From contig NZ_CP059556.1 in NCBI RefSeq assembly GCF_024734405.1, positions 1,922,001 through 1,986,000 on the forward strand: a stretch of DNA of 64,000 bases, given 5' to 3'. The notes beneath the pieces are model-generated. The model made no database searches. It saw only the letters and a program-made list of their open reading frames with translations, and had not been told where the DNA came from. The translations under genes were made by a program, and so were the position numbers. This DNA is from Saccharopolyspora gregorii (GTDB lineage: Bacteria > Actinomycetota > Actinomycetes > Mycobacteriales > Pseudonocardiaceae). Position 1 is the first letter of the stretch; the number at the start of each line of letters is the position of its first letter. Shown here one piece after another: positions 33,216-42,487 of the stretch.

Positions 33216-34145
33216 TCAGGAGGTGCGCGGCAGGGCGAGGTCGGCGGCGGCCGGGGCCGAGCAGGTGGCCTCCGGGGCGTAGCGGTGCAGCAGCTCCAGC
33301 CCGATCCGCGCGCGGCGCACCCGCTCGCGGCCCAGCGCGACGGCGGTCGGCGTCAGGTGCGTGCCGCTCGGGTAGATGTTCGGCGCGTTGCGCAGGCCGA
33401 ACTTCAGGTGCACGGGTGCGGCGACCCGCACGATCTCGGCGATCTCGAAGTGCCGCACGAACCCGCCGAGGTCGTCGGGGGCCTCCACGTACACGTCCAG
33501 CGGCAGCGCGGTGGCGGCCCGGATGTCGGCGAGCTGCTGGAGGTCGAGGTCGGTGGGCACGTTGTAGCTGTCCGCGCCGAGCTGTTCGGCGATCCGCACC
33601 GAAGCCGGGTTCGACAGCCCCATCTGAACGCTGATCTTGAACCGCAGGTCCGCGGGCAGCGCGCCGGATTCGCGCATCCGGGACGCGGTGGCCAGCACGC
33701 CGAGGTCGGTGATCAGCACGCTGCGGACGCCGGCTTCGGCGGTGCGGCGGACGTCCTCCAGCGCGTGCACCAGCCCTTCGGTGCCGCGGGCCTGCGCGGC
33801 GACCGGGCCGCCGCCGCTCGCGGTGGCCAGGGCGCCGGTGCCCCAGGCGGCGACGGGGCGGGCGAACAGGCTCAGCTCCACCGACGCGGCGGCCGCGGTC
33901 CGGGACATCGTGCCGAGTTCGACCGCGGTGAGCAGCATGCCGCCGCTGCCCTGGGAGATCCGGTGCACCGGCACCTCGCGCGCCCGGGCTTCGTCCAGCA
34001 CGGCGTCGAGCACCTCGGGACCTTCGGTGCTGGGGATCTCCACCCGGTACTGCGCGCCGTCGGGGAAGCGCTTCCCGCTGGCCGGTAGCTGCGGACCGCC
34101 GCCGGGAAGCCCTTGCGCCACCAGGAATTCGCGTGTCTCCCGCAC
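33216..34145 (-). CDS. Peptidase U32-family-like protein
   Basis: 309 aa from GTG 34145 (GGAG 6 nt upstream). It has a TIM-barrel style sequence with VLITDLGVLATASRMRESG, VQMGLSNPASVRIAEQLGA and ADIRAATALPLDVYVEAPD, then HLKFGLRNAPNIYPSGTHL. These match the N-terminal catalytic-type domain of U32 proteins (YhbU/UbiU-like). Whether it is a protease or, like UbiU/RlhA, an Fe-S hydroxylase-type protein cannot be told; only one Cys is visible, so a cluster is unlikely. It is divergent from an IclR regulator, which suggests a catabolic role. Confidence 0.72.
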   Translation of the reverse strand: MRETREFLVAQGLPGGGPQLPASGKRFPDGAQYRVEIPSTEGPEVLDAVLDEARAREVPVHRISQGSGGMLLTAVELGTMSRTAAAASVELSLFARPVAAWGTGALATASGGGPVAAQARGTEGLVHALEDVRRTAEAGVRSVLITDLGVLATASRMRESGALPADLRFKISVQMGLSNPASVRIAEQLGADSYNVPTDLDLQQLADIRAATALPLDVYVEAPDDLGGFVRHFEIAEIVRVAAPVHLKFGLRNAPNIYPSGTHLTPTAVALGRERVRRARIGLELLHRYAPEATCSAPAAADLALPRTS

Positions 34146-34266
34146 CGGCCGCTCCGTTCGACATGTCGGACAACGTTCGGCAACGGTAGGTTCGGCGCGC
34201 GGAGCCGGTCAATCCGCCGCGGGTAGGATGGCCCGCCGCTGGGGCGGAACGCGGAGGAGCGAACCG

Positions 34267-35028
34267 ATGGCACGAGCGGTACCGGCGGTGGGGCGAGCGT
34301 TCGACGTCCTGGAGCTGTTCCTGGCCGAGGCGGAACTGAGCGCGCCCGAGATCACCGCGGCGCTGGGCCTGCCGCGCACCACGGTGCACGAGCTGCTCGG
34401 CACCCTCGTCGAGCGCGGCTACCTGGTGGCGGCGGGGGAGGGCGGCACCCGGTTCCGGCTCGGGGTGCGGACGTTCCAGCTCGGCTCGGCCTACGCGGAA
34501 CGCCTCGACCTGGCCCGCGAGGGCCGGCTCGCGGCGCAGGAGGCGGCGCTGCGCTGCGGGGAGACGGTGCACGTCGCGGTCCTCGACGGCACCGAGGTGC
34601 TGTACGTCGCGAAGGTGGACAGCACGCACCCGGTGCGGATGGTCTCGGCGGTGGGGCGGCGGCTGCCCGCGCACTGCACGGCGGTCGGCAAGGTGCTGCT
34701 GGCGGCGCTGCCGAAGCGGCGCTTCGCGGAGTTGTACGCGGGGCGGCGGCTGGTGGCGCTGACCGCGCGCAGCACGACCTCCCGGCGGGAACTGCGCCGC
34801 GAGCTGGACGTGGTCGCCGCGACCGGGATCGCGCGGGAGCACTGCGAGTCGAACGAGGCGGTGGCCTGCGTCGCCGCGCCGGTGCGGGACTCCTCGGGTG
34901 CGGTGGTCGCGGCGATGAGCGCCTCGGTGCCGACGCCGCGCTGGGACGACGCGGCGGACCGCGCGCTGACCGGGATCATCCGGGAGGGGGCGGCGGAGCT
35001 GTCCCGGCGCCTCGGCCACGCGGGCTGA
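34267..35028 (+). CDS. IclR family transcriptional regulator
   Basis: 253 aa from ATG 34267 with GGAGGAG 7 nt upstream. The N-terminal winged helix-turn-helix (ELSAPEITAALGLPRTTVHELL) is followed by the IclR effector-binding domain with AVGRRLPAHCTAVGKVLLA, REHCESNEAVACVAAPVRD and a C-terminal VSASVP-like turn. It is divergent from the U32-type gene (121-bp spacer) and precedes a P450 gene in the same direction. It should respond to a small organic ligand. Confidence 0.93.
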   Translation: MARAVPAVGRAFDVLELFLAEAELSAPEITAALGLPRTTVHELLGTLVERGYLVAAGEGGTRFRLGVRTFQLGSAYAERLDLAREGRLAAQEAALRCGETVHVAVLDGTEVLYVAKVDSTHPVRMVSAVGRRLPAHCTAVGKVLLAALPKRRFAELYAGRRLVALTARSTTSRRELRRELDVVAATGIAREHCESNEAVACVAAPVRDSSGAVVAAMSASVPTPRWDDAADRALTGIIREGAAELSRRLGHAG

Positions 35029-35039
35029 CGCACCCCGGG

Positions 35040-35066
35040 AACTAAGACAATCAACTGACTTAGTTG
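35040..35066. promoter_or_regulatory. Nested inverted repeats before the second P450 gene
   Basis: AACTAAG (35040-35046) pairs with CTTAGTT (35059-35065), and CAACT-GACTT-AGTTG (35052-35066) lies within it. This A/T-rich site, 46 bp before the start codon, looks like a TetR or MarR operator. The cognate regulator is not obvious; the IclR protein upstream is one candidate. Confidence 0.5.
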
Positions 35067-35111
35067 TAGGGTGGGTGGCGCCCGAACAGCCCCACCCGCA
35101 GGAGTTTGCGC

Positions 35112-36317
35112 ATGACCACCGCGGAACCCACGTCCTTCCCGTTCAGCCGACCGGAACGGCTGGACCCGGAACCGCTGTTCCAGGAGCTGCGCGAGCGGCC
35201 GCTGCTGCGCGTCCGCCTGCCCTACGGCGAACCGGCCTGGCTCGCTAGCCGCTACGAGGACGTCAAGGTCGTCCTCGGCGACCCGCGGTTCAGCCGCGCG
35301 GCGAGCGTCGGGCGCGACGAGCCGCGGATGCGCCCGCACCAGGGCTCCAGCGGCAACATCCTCAGCATGGACCCGCCCGAGCACAGCAGGCTGCGCCGGC
35401 TGGTGATGAAGGCGTTCACCCAGCGGCGCGTCGAACAGCTGCGCCCCCGCGTCCAGGAGATCGCCGACGGGTTCGTCGACGCGATGCTCGCCGCCGGGCC
35501 GCCCGCCGACCTGGTGGCGGACTTCGCGCTGCCGCTGCCGATCACCGTGATCTGCGAACTGCTCGGCGTGCCCTACGCGGACCGCGGGGACTTCCGGCAG
35601 TGGTCCGACGCGTTCCTGTCCACCACCAAGTTCACCCCCGGCGAGGTCGCCGAGGCCATCGGCGCGATGCGGGAGTACGTGGCGGGCCTGATCGCGGAGC
35701 GCAGGCGGGACGAGCACGGCCGCGACGACCTGCTCAGCGCCCTCGTCGCCGCCCGCGACGAGCAGGACCGGCTGTCCGAGGACGAGATGCTCTCGCTGGC
35801 CGAGGCGATCCTCGTCGCCGGGCACGAGACCACCGCCTCGCAGATCCCGAACTTCGTGCACGTGCTGCTGGAGCACCCCGACGAGCTGGCGCGGCTGCGC
35901 GCCGAGCCGGACCTGGTGCCGCGCGCGGTGGAGGAGCTGCTGCGCTTCGTGCCGCTCGGCAACGGGGCGGGCATCGCGCGCTACGCGCTGGAGGACGTCG
36001 AGCTGGGCGGGGTGCTGGTGCGCGCCGGGGAACCGGTGCTGCCCGCGACGGCCTCGGCGAACCGGGACGCGGCGGTCTACCGGAACCCCGAGCAGCTCGA
36101 CCTGGCGCGGGCGGAAGCCTCGCACGTGGGCTTCGGGCACGGCCCGCACCACTGCCTCGGCGCCCCGCTGGCCCGGATGGAGCTGCAGGTCGCGCTGGAC
36201 GTGCTGCTGCGGCGGCTGCCCGGGCTGCGGGTGACCGACGAGGCGGCGATCGAGTGGAAGGACGGCCTGTCCACCCGCGGACCGTCGGCGATGCCGATCA
36301 GCTGGGACGCGGGCTGA
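35112..36317 (+). CDS. Cytochrome P450 (bacterial class I type)
   Basis: 401 aa from ATG 35112 (AGGAG 7 nt upstream). The I-helix motif AGHETTASQ, K-helix EELLRFVPLGNGAGIARYA and heme loop FGHGPHHCLGAPLARMEL are intact. The N-terminus (FPFSRPERLDPEPLFQELRE) and the LADFALPLPITVICELLGVPY-like region put it with CYP105/CYP107-like actinomycete enzymes. No redox partner gene is nearby. It ends only 3 bp from the convergent NACHT gene. Confidence 0.93.
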   Translation: MTTAEPTSFPFSRPERLDPEPLFQELRERPLLRVRLPYGEPAWLASRYEDVKVVLGDPRFSRAASVGRDEPRMRPHQGSSGNILSMDPPEHSRLRRLVMKAFTQRRVEQLRPRVQEIADGFVDAMLAAGPPADLVADFALPLPITVICELLGVPYADRGDFRQWSDAFLSTTKFTPGEVAEAIGAMREYVAGLIAERRRDEHGRDDLLSALVAARDEQDRLSEDEMLSLAEAILVAGHETTASQIPNFVHVLLEHPDELARLRAEPDLVPRAVEELLRFVPLGNGAGIARYALEDVELGGVLVRAGEPVLPATASANRDAAVYRNPEQLDLARAEASHVGFGHGPHHCLGAPLARMELQVALDVLLRRLPGLRVTDEAAIEWKDGLSTRGPSAMPISWDAG

Positions 36318-36320
36318 CCG

Positions 36321-38483
36321 CTAGCCGGCCAGGTGGTCCCGGAGCAGGGCGTGCCGGAACTGGTAGACCGGGCCGTGCCTGCGCAGCACGCCGCGTTCGT
36401 GGGCATCGGTCAGGAACGTGATCGTCCGCCACGGCAGCCGCCCGCGCAGCGGCAACCAGATGCGGCCGAACACGACCCACTCGCCCCAGGCGCTCAACGC
36501 GAGCACCGCCCCGAGGCCACCGCCGGCGCCGCCCAGCACGCCGAAGTTGATCGTGCTGAACGTGCTCCAGGTCAGCGGCAGGCCCCACAGCCCGCCGCCG
36601 AGCAGCTCCACCACCAGGAAACCGCTGCACCCGACGCACATCCCGAACGCCGGGCCGAACAGCAGCAGCTGCACCAGCGCGGTGCGGCGGTTGGCGGCCA
36701 GCAGCGCCTCGGGGCTGGCCGCCGCGCCGATGTCGAGGGGCGCGTCGAAGATCGCCGCGAGGAACAGCACGAGCCCGGCGCCGATGCCGAACATCGCCGC
36801 GAACAGCAGCCCGTCCACCAGGGCGCTGAGCAGCACCGGGGCCTCGGGGGTGGACCAGGCGCGCAGCAGCCCGGGCACGAACCCGCAGCAGAACCCGAAC
36901 ACCGTGCCCAGCAGCAGCGCCACCGCGGCCCTGGTGGCGATCGTGCGGAACGAGCGGGAATCCGGCCTGCGCGGTCCGCGCCGGAACCGGAAGCGCACGT
37001 GGGAGGGCTCGATCGCGGCCCGCCGGAAGACGAACCGGGCGCCGTGCGCGAGACCGAACCCGGGTCCGGCCATCGTCCCGTTGAGGAACCCGTTCGCGGC
37101 GCCCGCCACCAGGCTCGCCGGCACGCCGTTGCCCCCGGCCACGAACAGCGCCGAGTGCCCGAGGAACACCACCACTCCCACCACCGCGCCGGTGACCAGC
37201 GCGACCACCAGCATCCGGGTGCGCCGGGGCAGGTCGTCGGCGATCTTCCACCAGGCGAGGTCCTGGGCGGGACCGGGCGATCTCGGCCGGGAGCGGGGGC
37301 GCAGGTCGCGCCGCACGAGGTGCGTGGCGAGGTGCCGGAACCAGGGCTGCACCTGCTCCTGCGTCCACGGCCACCGCATCTCGATCGGCCGGGTGTCGGC
37401 GAGCTCGTCGTCGTAGACGGTGGGGACGTACTTCTGCAGCAGGTGGTGCTTCAACCGCTCCTGCGTCGGGAACCGGTCCCGGTCGAGCAGTTCCGCCGGG
37501 CGGGCGTCGTCCTCCCGGTACGCGGTGCGGGCCAGCGAGGCCATCAGCGGGTTCCGCAGCACCTGCAGCAGGTCGCGGGACGCCGCGCCGTCCGGATCAG
37601 CCGGTGAGCCCCGCAGCACCGAACGCCAGCGGCGTCCCGCCTCGACCCCGCCGCGCGCCAGGTGCTCGATCAGGTCGGCCTCGTCGAGTTCGACGAGCCG
37701 GATCGCGGCGGACCGCTTCACCGGGCCGGTCTCGTCCACCAGGGCGGCGTACTCCGCTTCGCGGCTGGTCATCAGCAACGGCCCCTCGTGCCTGCTGATC
37801 GCGCGCAGCCCGGTGCCGCGCCGGGGTTCGGCGATCTCGTCGAAACCGTCGAGCACGGGCAGGACCAGCTCGGAATCGACCAGGTCGGCGGCCGTCCGCC
37901 TGCCACCCGGCTGCGGGTAGTCGTGCGCGAGCCGCTCGATCAGCCAGTTCCGGAGGCCGATCGCGCTCGGGTCCCAGGCCCCGAGGTCGAAGCGGACCGG
38001 CACCGGGCCGCCGGCCCACCGGCCGCCCCGCTGCCGCTGCGCCAGCACCCGCAGCACGAAGTCGACGGTGAGCACCGTCTTCCCGGACCCGGCGGGCCCC
38101 AGCACCACGAGCCGTCCCCACGGCAGCGCGCCGTAGGTCAGCAGGATCCCGTTCGCCTCCTCGTCGAACACGCCGGAGAGGTCGATCGGGGCGTCCGCCC
38201 GGTCGCCGCGCCAGTGGCCGCTCAGCCGGTCCGGTGCCGCCTCCCACCGCACCGGCAGCGCCTCGTGCTCGCGCAGCACCCGCGCCTCCTCCCGCTTCCA
38301 GCGGGTGCGCACCTCCCGCGCGAGCACGCGCAGCGGCTCGTCGAGCGCGGTGCGCCCGGCGTTCCCGATCAGGTCGCCGTGCAGGACCCCGCCCTGGACC
38401 ACGGAGTGCACCTGGGCACCCGGTGCGATGTTGACGGCGTTGCGCACTTCAGGTGGGCAGGAGCGCTCGTCAGAACCCGACAT
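36321..38483 (-). CDS. NACHT-type STAND ATPase with polytopic membrane C-terminus
   Basis: 720 aa from ATG 38483 with GGGGAGG about 8 nt upstream. The N-terminus has NIAPGAQVHSVVQGGVLHGD, the short beta-type VQxGxxxG motif found at the head of many actinobacterial signalling proteins. The ATPase has Walker A GPAGSGKT (129-136) and Walker B LPVLDGFDEI (208-217). From about residue 440 there are several hydrophobic spans in two blocks with Gly-rich loops, so the protein is membrane-anchored. STAND ATPases act as signal-triggered switches, some in antiphage defence. No effector gene is adjacent, so the role is open. Confidence 0.82.
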   Translation of the reverse strand: MSGSDERSCPPEVRNAVNIAPGAQVHSVVQGGVLHGDLIGNAGRTALDEPLRVLAREVRTRWKREEARVLREHEALPVRWEAAPDRLSGHWRGDRADAPIDLSGVFDEEANGILLTYGALPWGRLVVLGPAGSGKTVLTVDFVLRVLAQRQRGGRWAGGPVPVRFDLGAWDPSAIGLRNWLIERLAHDYPQPGGRRTAADLVDSELVLPVLDGFDEIAEPRRGTGLRAISRHEGPLLMTSREAEYAALVDETGPVKRSAAIRLVELDEADLIEHLARGGVEAGRRWRSVLRGSPADPDGAASRDLLQVLRNPLMASLARTAYREDDARPAELLDRDRFPTQERLKHHLLQKYVPTVYDDELADTRPIEMRWPWTQEQVQPWFRHLATHLVRRDLRPRSRPRSPGPAQDLAWWKIADDLPRRTRMLVVALVTGAVVGVVVFLGHSALFVAGGNGVPASLVAGAANGFLNGTMAGPGFGLAHGARFVFRRAAIEPSHVRFRFRRGPRRPDSRSFRTIATRAAVALLLGTVFGFCCGFVPGLLRAWSTPEAPVLLSALVDGLLFAAMFGIGAGLVLFLAAIFDAPLDIGAAASPEALLAANRRTALVQLLLFGPAFGMCVGCSGFLVVELLGGGLWGLPLTWSTFSTINFGVLGGAGGGLGAVLALSAWGEWVVFGRIWLPLRGRLPWRTITFLTDAHERGVLRRHGPVYQFRHALLRDHLAG

Positions 38484-38746
38484 CCCCACGACCTCCCCGG
38501 AGGGCGGCCCCGCCCGCCCCGGAAGGACAAGGTCCCACAACTCGGGGCCGCTGAACACGGCCGCGCTGCGACCGGATCACCCGAAAACTCCTTGGCATAT
38601 GCCGAAAAAGGCGGAAGTTCGCGCACTGGTGCGGAATGTTGCCGCCGCGATCACCCGACTGGCCGCTGGAACCCGGTGCCCGGCCTTGGTTCGCTCAGCA
38701 CGGCACCCGTCAGGGGAGGCGGGTCGACCTCATCCGGGGGAACCTG

Positions 38747-39820
38747 ATGCGAACCGAACACCGGACCGGGCCGCGCCGCTGGGCCGCCGCGCTGATCGCC
38801 CTCACCGCCACCGCCGGGCTGACCGGACCGGCGGCGATCGCCGAACCCGCACCGCCGCACTTCGCCGACGGGCACGGGATCACCGTCGTCGGGCAGCCGG
38901 AATGGCACAGCGCGCGGACGTTCACCATCACCGTGCGCACCGACCAGGTGCCGGAGCACCCGGTGCTGCCGGGCCAGGTCTCCGGCGAGCACGTCGTCAT
39001 GGTGACGCTGCCCGACGGCTACGACGGCACCACCCGCTACCCGGTGCACTACACGCTGCACGGCTCGCCGGAGTACCCGAACGCCGTGCAGAACATGGAG
39101 ATCACCGAGGAGGCCACCGCGGGCGTCCCGCTGATCACCGTGGAGCCCAACGGCGGCGGACGGGGCTGGTACACCAACTGGGTGGCGCCGGGGAACTCCG
39201 GCGTGCAGAACTGGGAGACCTTCCACCTCGACCAGCTGATCCCGCTGATCGACGACAACCTCGCCACCATCGCCACCCGCGAGGGGCGCGCGATCTCCGG
39301 GCATTCGATGGGCGGCTTCGGCGCGTTCCACTACGCCGAGCACCGGCCGGACCTGTTCCGCTACGTCGGCAGCTTCTCCGGAGACCTCGACCTGGTGAAC
39401 CCGGAGATGCGCGCCGCCGTCACCGCCTCGGCGTTGTGGGACGGCGCGGGCACGCCGCTCGACCCGCCGGACGCGATCTTCGGGTCGCCGGTGTGGCCGA
39501 ACGACGGCATCTGGAACGCGCAGAGCCCCGCGCAGCACGTCGAAGCCCTGCGCGGCATGGGCGTCGCGATCTACGCGGGCAACGGCGGGAACCTGCTGGA
39601 CGATCCGGTCCTGGCCATCGCCGAGAACCGGGTGCGGGAGACCGCCGTCGTCACCGCGGCGAACCTCGCGGCGGCCGGCATCCCGCACGACTTCCTCGAC
39701 TACGGCGACGGCAGCGGCTGGGGCGAGGGCTGCAACGGCAAGCACGCCCAGCGCGCCTGCCTCCAGGCCGACCACGAGCACTACGTGGGCTTGATCATGA
39801 ACGTCCTGCGGCACCCCTAG
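38747..39820 (+). CDS. Secreted esterase, antigen 85/esterase D-type alpha/beta hydrolase
   Basis: 357 aa from ATG 38747 (GGGGG upstream). A Sec signal peptide is clear: an Arg-rich start, then WAAALIALTATAGLTGPAAIA, with cleavage near residue 33. The hydrolase core has VHYTLHGSPEYP, the nucleophile elbow SGHSMGGFGAFHYA, a distal Asp and a His in ADHEHYVG. It belongs to the esterase_phd/mycolyltransferase-like group and is exported. Natural substrates could be acyl or feruloyl esters or mycolate-like lipids; nothing here decides. Confidence 0.88.
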   Translation: MRTEHRTGPRRWAAALIALTATAGLTGPAAIAEPAPPHFADGHGITVVGQPEWHSARTFTITVRTDQVPEHPVLPGQVSGEHVVMVTLPDGYDGTTRYPVHYTLHGSPEYPNAVQNMEITEEATAGVPLITVEPNGGGRGWYTNWVAPGNSGVQNWETFHLDQLIPLIDDNLATIATREGRAISGHSMGGFGAFHYAEHRPDLFRYVGSFSGDLDLVNPEMRAAVTASALWDGAGTPLDPPDAIFGSPVWPNDGIWNAQSPAQHVEALRGMGVAIYAGNGGNLLDDPVLAIAENRVRETAVVTAANLAAAGIPHDFLDYGDGSGWGEGCNGKHAQRACLQADHEHYVGLIMNVLRHP

Positions 39821-39826
39821 CCCCAG

Positions 39827-39873
39827 GTGAGTGGCCCGTTCGCCCACGGAGGACGGGCGGGTGGGCCACTCAC
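39827..39873. terminator. Bidirectional terminator between the esterase gene and ilvA
   Basis: GTGAGTGGCCC (39827-39837) and GGGCCACTCAC (39863-39873) are perfect 11-bp arms, with a further CGCCC/GGGCG pairing inside. It lies between two convergent stops. Confidence 0.75.
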
Positions 39874-39883
39874 CCCGGCGAAC

Positions 39884-41137
39884 TCACACCAGGAAGTGGA
39901 ACAGCGGGCTGTCCGGCGGGACCTGCTGGATGCGGTGCGGGATCGCTTCCATCCGCTTGAGGATCGGGTCCAGGTTCTCGGGGGCGCCGAGTTCGAGCCC
40001 GACCAGGGCGGGGCCGGTCTCCCGGTTGTTGCGCTTGACGTACTCGAACAGCGCGATGTCGTCGTCCGGGCCGAGCACGTCGTCGAGGAACCGGCGCAGC
40101 GCACCGGGTTCCTGCGGGAACTCGACGAGGAAGTAGTGCTTGCGCCCCTCGAACACCAGCGCCCGCTCCACGATCTCCGCGTACCGGCTCACGTCGTTGT
40201 TGCCGCCGGAGATCAGCGACACCACCGTCGAGCCCGGCGCCAGCCCGAGGTCCTGGGCGAGCGCGGCGGGGGACAGCGCGCCCGCGGGCTCGCTGATGAT
40301 GCCGTCCGACTGGTACAGGTCGAGGATCTCGACGCAGATCTGCCCTTCCGGCACCGCCACCAGGTCCGGCGGGTCCAGCGCGGCGATGGCGTGCGGGTTG
40401 CGGCCGACGACGCGCACCGCGGCGCCGTCCACGAACGGATCCAGATCGTCCACGGGGGACGGTTCGCCGCGGTCGAGCGCGAGCGCCATGCTCGCCGCGC
40501 CCTGCGGTTCCGCGCCGATCACCCGAACCTGCGGGTGGTTCTCCCGCAGCCAGGTGAGGGTTCCGGCGAGCAGCCCGCCGCCGCCGACGGGCACCACCAC
40601 CGCGTCCGGGGCCTTGCCGAGCTGCTGGACGACCTCGCGGATCACGGTGCCTTGCCCGGCGATGGTGCGCGGGTCGTCGAACGCGGGGATGAGCGTCATG
40701 CCGCTGTCGGCGGCGTCGGCGCGGGCCGCGGCGTCGGCGTCGTCGTAGGTGTCGCCGAGCACGATGACCTCGACGTGGCTGCCGCCGAAGCGCGCCACCC
40801 GCTGCCGCTTCTGCCGCGGCGTGGTGCGCGGCAGGTACACGCGGGCGGCGACGCCGAGCGACTCGCAGGCGAACGCCACGCCCTGCGCGTGGTTGCCCGC
40901 GCTGGCGCACACGACGCCGCGCTCGCGCTGCTCCGCGGAGAGCTGGCTGATGAAGTTGTACGCCCCGCGCACCTTGTAGGACCGCACCGGCGTGAGGTCC
41001 TCCCGCTTGAGCCGCACGTCGAGCCCGTGCCGGGTGGAGAGCCGTTCGTTGTGCTGCAGCGGGGTCGGGGGGATCGTCGTGCTGAACCGCTGGGCCGCGG
41101 CGTCCACGTCCGCGGCGCGCACCGGGCTTGGCGACAC
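39884..41137 (-). CDS. ilvA: Threonine ammonia-lyase (threonine dehydratase)
   Basis: 417 aa from GTG 41137 with AGGAGG 8 nt upstream; the frame stays open further upstream, but that part is Pro-rich and unconserved. The PLP-dependent domain has KREDLTPVRSYKVRGAYN with the cofactor Lys, ASAGNHAQGVA and the phosphate loop VGGGGLLAG. The C-terminal 85 residues form an ACT-like regulatory domain (HYFLVEFPQEPGALRRFL). It converts threonine to 2-oxobutanoate, the first committed step of isoleucine synthesis, and isoleucine feedback is expected through the ACT-like domain. It is a single gene, away from other ilv genes. Confidence 0.95.
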   Translation of the reverse strand: MSPSPVRAADVDAAAQRFSTTIPPTPLQHNERLSTRHGLDVRLKREDLTPVRSYKVRGAYNFISQLSAEQRERGVVCASAGNHAQGVAFACESLGVAARVYLPRTTPRQKRQRVARFGGSHVEVIVLGDTYDDADAAARADAADSGMTLIPAFDDPRTIAGQGTVIREVVQQLGKAPDAVVVPVGGGGLLAGTLTWLRENHPQVRVIGAEPQGAASMALALDRGEPSPVDDLDPFVDGAAVRVVGRNPHAIAALDPPDLVAVPEGQICVEILDLYQSDGIISEPAGALSPAALAQDLGLAPGSTVVSLISGGNNDVSRYAEIVERALVFEGRKHYFLVEFPQEPGALRRFLDDVLGPDDDIALFEYVKRNNRETGPALVGLELGAPENLDPILKRMEAIPHRIQQVPPDSPLFHFLV

Positions 41138-41668
41138 GTCGTCGACCTCCTGTCGGGTGTTTCGGTGTTGGGGCACGGGAACGAGCATGGTCCTGCCGTT
41201 CGGGCGGCCCGGCGGCGGGGGTGGGCCCGTGCGACCGGTCCCCGCCGGTTCGGTGACGCTGCGCACAGGATCTGCCGCGCACCTCACCCGATGTGGACCT
41301 CGTCCGATGCGGACGGTCGTCATTGGTGACCCTGCGCGTCGATCTCCCACTGCATGGGAATGCTGAGCCGGACTCGCGTTTCACCAGGTGGACGCGGTAG
41401 GGCGTGGCGCGGCCGCCCGTCGTGCCCGCTTCGTCCGGTCTGGCCGGTTCCGGCGTCGCCGCGTCGAGCCAGGGCGGTCGAGCCGCGCCCGCAGCGGCGG
41501 ACGGCACGCCCGGAACCCGTTGCGGTACCGCCGAACGCGCGGTCCACCGACGAGAAAACCGGGAAATTCAAAGGGGATCGGACCGCGTCGCGGCGCCCTA
41601 CGATGATCCCGACGTCCCGGCCGCGTCCGCCGCGCGGGCGGGAACTGCGGCGACGCCAGGAGGAATCG
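41138..41668. other. 531-bp divergent spacer between ilvA and the glycosidase gene
   Basis: No gene could be supported. I looked for a T-box or leader peptide before ilvA and did not find one. Several GC-rich hairpins are possible, for example around 41209-41233. Frames crossing it lack ribosome sites and conserved sequence. Confidence 0.5.
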
Positions 41669-42487
41669 ATGATCAGGACGTTCCCGCGCCGGACGTGGTG
41701 GGCCGCGGTGACCGCGGCCGCGGCCCTGCTGCTCGTCCCCGCGACCGCCGGAGCCGACGACGCCGGCGGCAAGGGCGTCAGCGTCAACCCCGGCGACGGG
41801 GTGGACGCGGCGCTGCGCGACGTCGGCGCCGACTGGTTCTACGGCTGGGCCGCCGACCCGCAGGGCGTCACCGCACCCGACGGCGCCGAGTTCGTGCCGA
41901 TGATCTGGGGCGCCGACTCGGTGAACCCGCAGGACCTGGACGCGGCGAAGGAGTCCGGGTCGACGCTGCTCACCTTCAACGAACCGGACTTCGACGAGCA
42001 GGCCGGAATGACCGTCGAGCAGGCCCTCGACCTGTGGCCGCAGCTGGAGGAGACCGGGATGCGGCTGAGCGCGCCCGCCGTCGCCACCGGTGCCGACCAG
42101 GACGACGGCTGGCTCGACCGGTTCCTGCGCGGCGCCGAGGAGCGCGGGCTGCGCGTCGACTTCATCCCGCTGCACTGGTACGGCGGCGACTTCTCGCCGC
42201 AGGCCACCGATCAGCTCCGCGACTACGTGCAGGCCGTCCACGACCGCTACGGGAAACCGGTGTGGGTCACCGAGTACGCGCTCATCGACTTCTCCGGGGA
42301 CGCTCCGCGCTACCCGGACGAGCAGCAGCAGGCGGACTTCGTGCGCGACTCCGCCGCCATGCTGGACGGACTGCCGTTCGTGGAGCGCTACGCCTGGTTC
42401 ACCCTCTCCACCGGGACCAGCCCCACCGGCCTCTACGACGGTGCCGAACCCAACGCCGCCGGCACCGCCTACCGCGACGCCCCCTGA
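41669..42487 (+). CDS. Secreted GH128-like glycoside hydrolase
   Basis: 272 aa from ATG 41669 with AGGAGG 7 nt upstream. The signal peptide covers about residues 1-29 (FPRRTWWAAVTAAAALLLVP, then ATAGA). The TIM-barrel glycosyl hydrolase core has LTFNEPDF with the likely acid/base Glu, IPLHWYGGDF and VWVTEYALIDFSG with the likely nucleophile Glu. This is the pattern of Glyco_hydro_cc (PF11790)/GH128 endo-beta-1,3-glucanases, which attack fungal or algal glucans. It overlaps the convergent membrane gene by 19 bp at its end. Confidence 0.85.
   Translation: MIRTFPRRTWWAAVTAAAALLLVPATAGADDAGGKGVSVNPGDGVDAALRDVGADWFYGWAADPQGVTAPDGAEFVPMIWGADSVNPQDLDAAKESGSTLLTFNEPDFDEQAGMTVEQALDLWPQLEETGMRLSAPAVATGADQDDGWLDRFLRGAEERGLRVDFIPLHWYGGDFSPQATDQLRDYVQAVHDRYGKPVWVTEYALIDFSGDAPRYPDEQQQADFVRDSAAMLDGLPFVERYAWFTLSTGTSPTGLYDGAEPNAAGTAYRDAP

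Noticed and set aside
38484-38558. Upstream ATG at 38558 as start of the NACHT protein
   Set aside because: ATG 38483 has GGGGAGG at the right distance, while the extra 25 residues are Gly/Pro-rich and unconserved in appearance.
41138-41400. T-box or attenuator leader before ilvA
   Set aside because: I could not find a T-box sequence, an Ile-codon-rich leader peptide or a clear antiterminator/terminator pair.
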